This document shows positions 62,269 through 63,419 of a DNA stretch of 63,419 bases, piece after piece. The number at the start of each line of letters is the position of its first letter. The first letter of the stretch is position 1. The translations under genes and the position numbers were made by a program. The DNA is from Polyangiaceae bacterium (GTDB lineage Bacteria > Myxococcota_A > Polyangia > Polyangiales > Polyangiaceae). The notes beneath the pieces are model-generated. The model was not told the origin of the DNA, searched no databases, and saw only the letters and a program-made list of their open reading frames with translations. Where the stretch lies: positions 1-63,419 of the forward strand of contig JAJDAH010000378.1 of assembly GCA_029261965.1 (NCBI GenBank). Direction: 5' to 3'.

Positions 62269-63321
62269 ATGACCGACGCTAACGAGGACGTGATCTTTGA
62301 CCGCCGCACGAACTTCGTTGTCCGAGCGATCTTTATCAAAGGGAATGAAACACAGGCAACGCCAGAGGTCATTCGCGAGTTTGACCAGCTGCCCGGCCAC
62401 ATCAGCGAACTGCTCATGCAGCACGAAGGGATCTGCTTCAGTGTCTATGGCGAGAACCTCATCGTTCCTGTCCTTGTCAAGGCTTACGGTTTCAGGGGTC
62501 TCCACGAGCTGCTCGAACAAGGCGCAATCAAATTTCGGCTCGAGGACACCGGAGTGACCCACATCACGAACGGTCCCAAGGGCCTGATGCCTCTTCAGTC
62601 AATGAAGCTCACGAGTTCGACGCATGTTGATCCTGAACAGTCCGTGCGGGAAGCCTTCGCCAGATCGACTCGGGTGTACGAAACCAAAGCACTCAAGAGG
62701 TTGGAGCAAGAGCTTGCTGGCTCGTACATTAGCCTTCCAGAGTCGTTTGCTCCCAACGCGGTTGCGTTTGGTCACGAAGGTCACAAGTTGGGCCGCTTCG
62801 CGTTCGCGGGGCTCGACGGATCAAAGCCGCTTGAGGACCTGGACGGAACCGAGCGTGCCGAGTTGGCGCGATTGGCAAACGAGATGCAAGACTTGTCGGT
62901 AGTCACCGCCCTGCGAATGCACGTGATTGACGAGTTTGCAATCGCGGGCGTCATTGACGAATCAATTGATCGCCTTCACCGTGCGCGACGCATCGAAGAC
63001 GGACTAAGGAAGATCTTTTCCATTGAAGGGGTTCCCGCGCTATCCGAGCTTTTTGTTGCGAATCAGCTCGATATTGAAGGGGTTCCGAAACTTCGGATGA
63101 GCAAGCACGCGCGGAAGTTCCGTCACTGGATGCGTGGGGTAACTGAGGATCGATACGCGGGAGATGCTGCGGAGGAGTACTTGTCGGCGCTTTCCTCGGA
63201 TACGGGAATGCTAAAGAGCCGCCCCGCGAAGGTTCTCAAGTCGCTCACCGTTTCTGGTCTCTCGTCCATTGCGGGCGGGGGCGCGGATCGCGCTCGGAGC
63301 CCAGCGAAGTCCCACACGTGA
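62269..63321 (+). CDS. Unknown protein downstream of the SIR2-like gene
   Basis: 350 residues, soluble, mixed alpha/beta then strongly helical. I do not recognise it. The N-terminal 110 residues (TNFVVRAIFIKGNETQATPE; GICFSVYGENLIVPVLVKAY; GAIKFRLEDTGVTHITNGPKG) have beta character. The rest is helical with many charged residues and ends Ser/Lys-rich. GGAGG lies 13 nt before the ATG. Lower G+C than the left part of the window, like the SIR2-like gene. It may be its partner. Confidence 0.65.
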   Translation: MTDANEDVIFDRRTNFVVRAIFIKGNETQATPEVIREFDQLPGHISELLMQHEGICFSVYGENLIVPVLVKAYGFRGLHELLEQGAIKFRLEDTGVTHITNGPKGLMPLQSMKLTSSTHVDPEQSVREAFARSTRVYETKALKRLEQELAGSYISLPESFAPNAVAFGHEGHKLGRFAFAGLDGSKPLEDLDGTERAELARLANEMQDLSVVTALRMHVIDEFAIAGVIDESIDRLHRARRIEDGLRKIFSIEGVPALSELFVANQLDIEGVPKLRMSKHARKFRHWMRGVTEDRYAGDAAEEYLSALSSDTGMLKSRPAKVLKSLTVSGLSSIAGGGADRARSPAKSHT

Positions 63322-63387
63322 CGTGATTTTATAGAGGGCCCCCTCCGTCGAACAGGTTGTGAAAATCCAACCGACAGAGGTGACCCC

Positions 63388-63419
63388 ATGAGCACGATGA
63401 ACGCGTCTGAGCTGATCGC
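63388..63419 (+). CDS. Start of a gene cut by the right edge
   Basis: ATG at 63388 with AGAGG seven bases upstream, followed by an open frame (MSTMNASELI) to the end of the window. Too short to identify. Confidence 0.45.
   Translation, partial: MSTMNASELI

Noticed and set aside
1-63419. tRNA or rRNA genes, phage attachment sites
   Set aside because: No cloverleaf, CCA-ended or rRNA-like segment and no integrase was recognised by eye; a covariance search would be needed to exclude them.

Overview
This is high-G+C DNA from a member of the Myxococcota, or a close relative. The signs are several lipoproteins with Gly/Ser-rich linkers after the lipid-attachment cysteine, FHA-domain proteins, a MopE-type metal-binding lipoprotein, a MYXO-CTERM-like tail, vWA lipoproteins, and remnants of a Ser/Thr kinase and an FHA/sigma-54 activator. 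No rRNA, tRNA, CRISPR array or transposase was seen. Both edges cut through genes.

Layout. 0-5.8 kb: a partial MopE-like lipoprotein, a decayed LamG gene, an SPFH protein with two Tudor-like modules, a PRPP synthetase-like gene overlapping an NrtR-type Nudix regulator, and a YfbK-like vWA lipoprotein. 5.8-10.1 kb: a beta-propeller lipoprotein, then an alkane hydroxylase set (alkB divergent from a 3Fe-4S-type ferredoxin and its reductase, with a palindromic operator between). 10-24 kb: a TamB-like protein, a beta-helix lipoprotein, panE-like, VOC and FHA genes, a minus-strand cluster pilZ-nudC-small subunit-GMC oxidoreductase, and an SDR. 24-31.6 kb: three paralogous Tat-type amidohydrolases with two cytochrome-like lipoproteins and a ferritin-like protein. 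31.7-50.3 kb: mostly housekeeping and metabolic genes (AGPS-like, BFD, MocR/PNPOx, desaturase, thioredoxin-like, ttcA, radical SAM, threonine dehydratase, esterase, DUF1800/DUF1501 pair, vWA, HupE-like, FHA).

51-63.4 kb is visibly lower in G+C and looks acquired. A Ser/Thr kinase start broken at its glycine loop lies on the left, and an FHA/sigma-54 activator broken just after Walker A lies on the right. Between them is an eight-gene minus-strand operon (59086 to 51016) with mostly overlapping or closely spaced genes. In order it encodes a Cys-rich lipoprotein, a secreted metzincin protease with a double-Gly leader-like motif behind its signal peptide, a Tat-type lipoprotein, a second lipoprotein, a small WKGGGFGMF protein, an HTTM-like membrane protein, an apolipoprotein N-acyltransferase-like protein fused to a C39-type cysteine peptidase, and a TMTC-like TPR glycosyltransferase. 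I infer an envelope system in which the C39 domain processes the metzincin and the membrane enzymes modify it or its lipoprotein partners. This is the strongest candidate for an undescribed system. A SIR2-like gene and an unknown gene follow on the right and look like a defence-type locus.

Two other themes recur. Many convergent gene pairs have stop codons only 3-9 bp apart with no recognisable terminator. Several genes have a -10-like hexamer only 5-9 nt before the start codon, which suggests leaderless transcripts.
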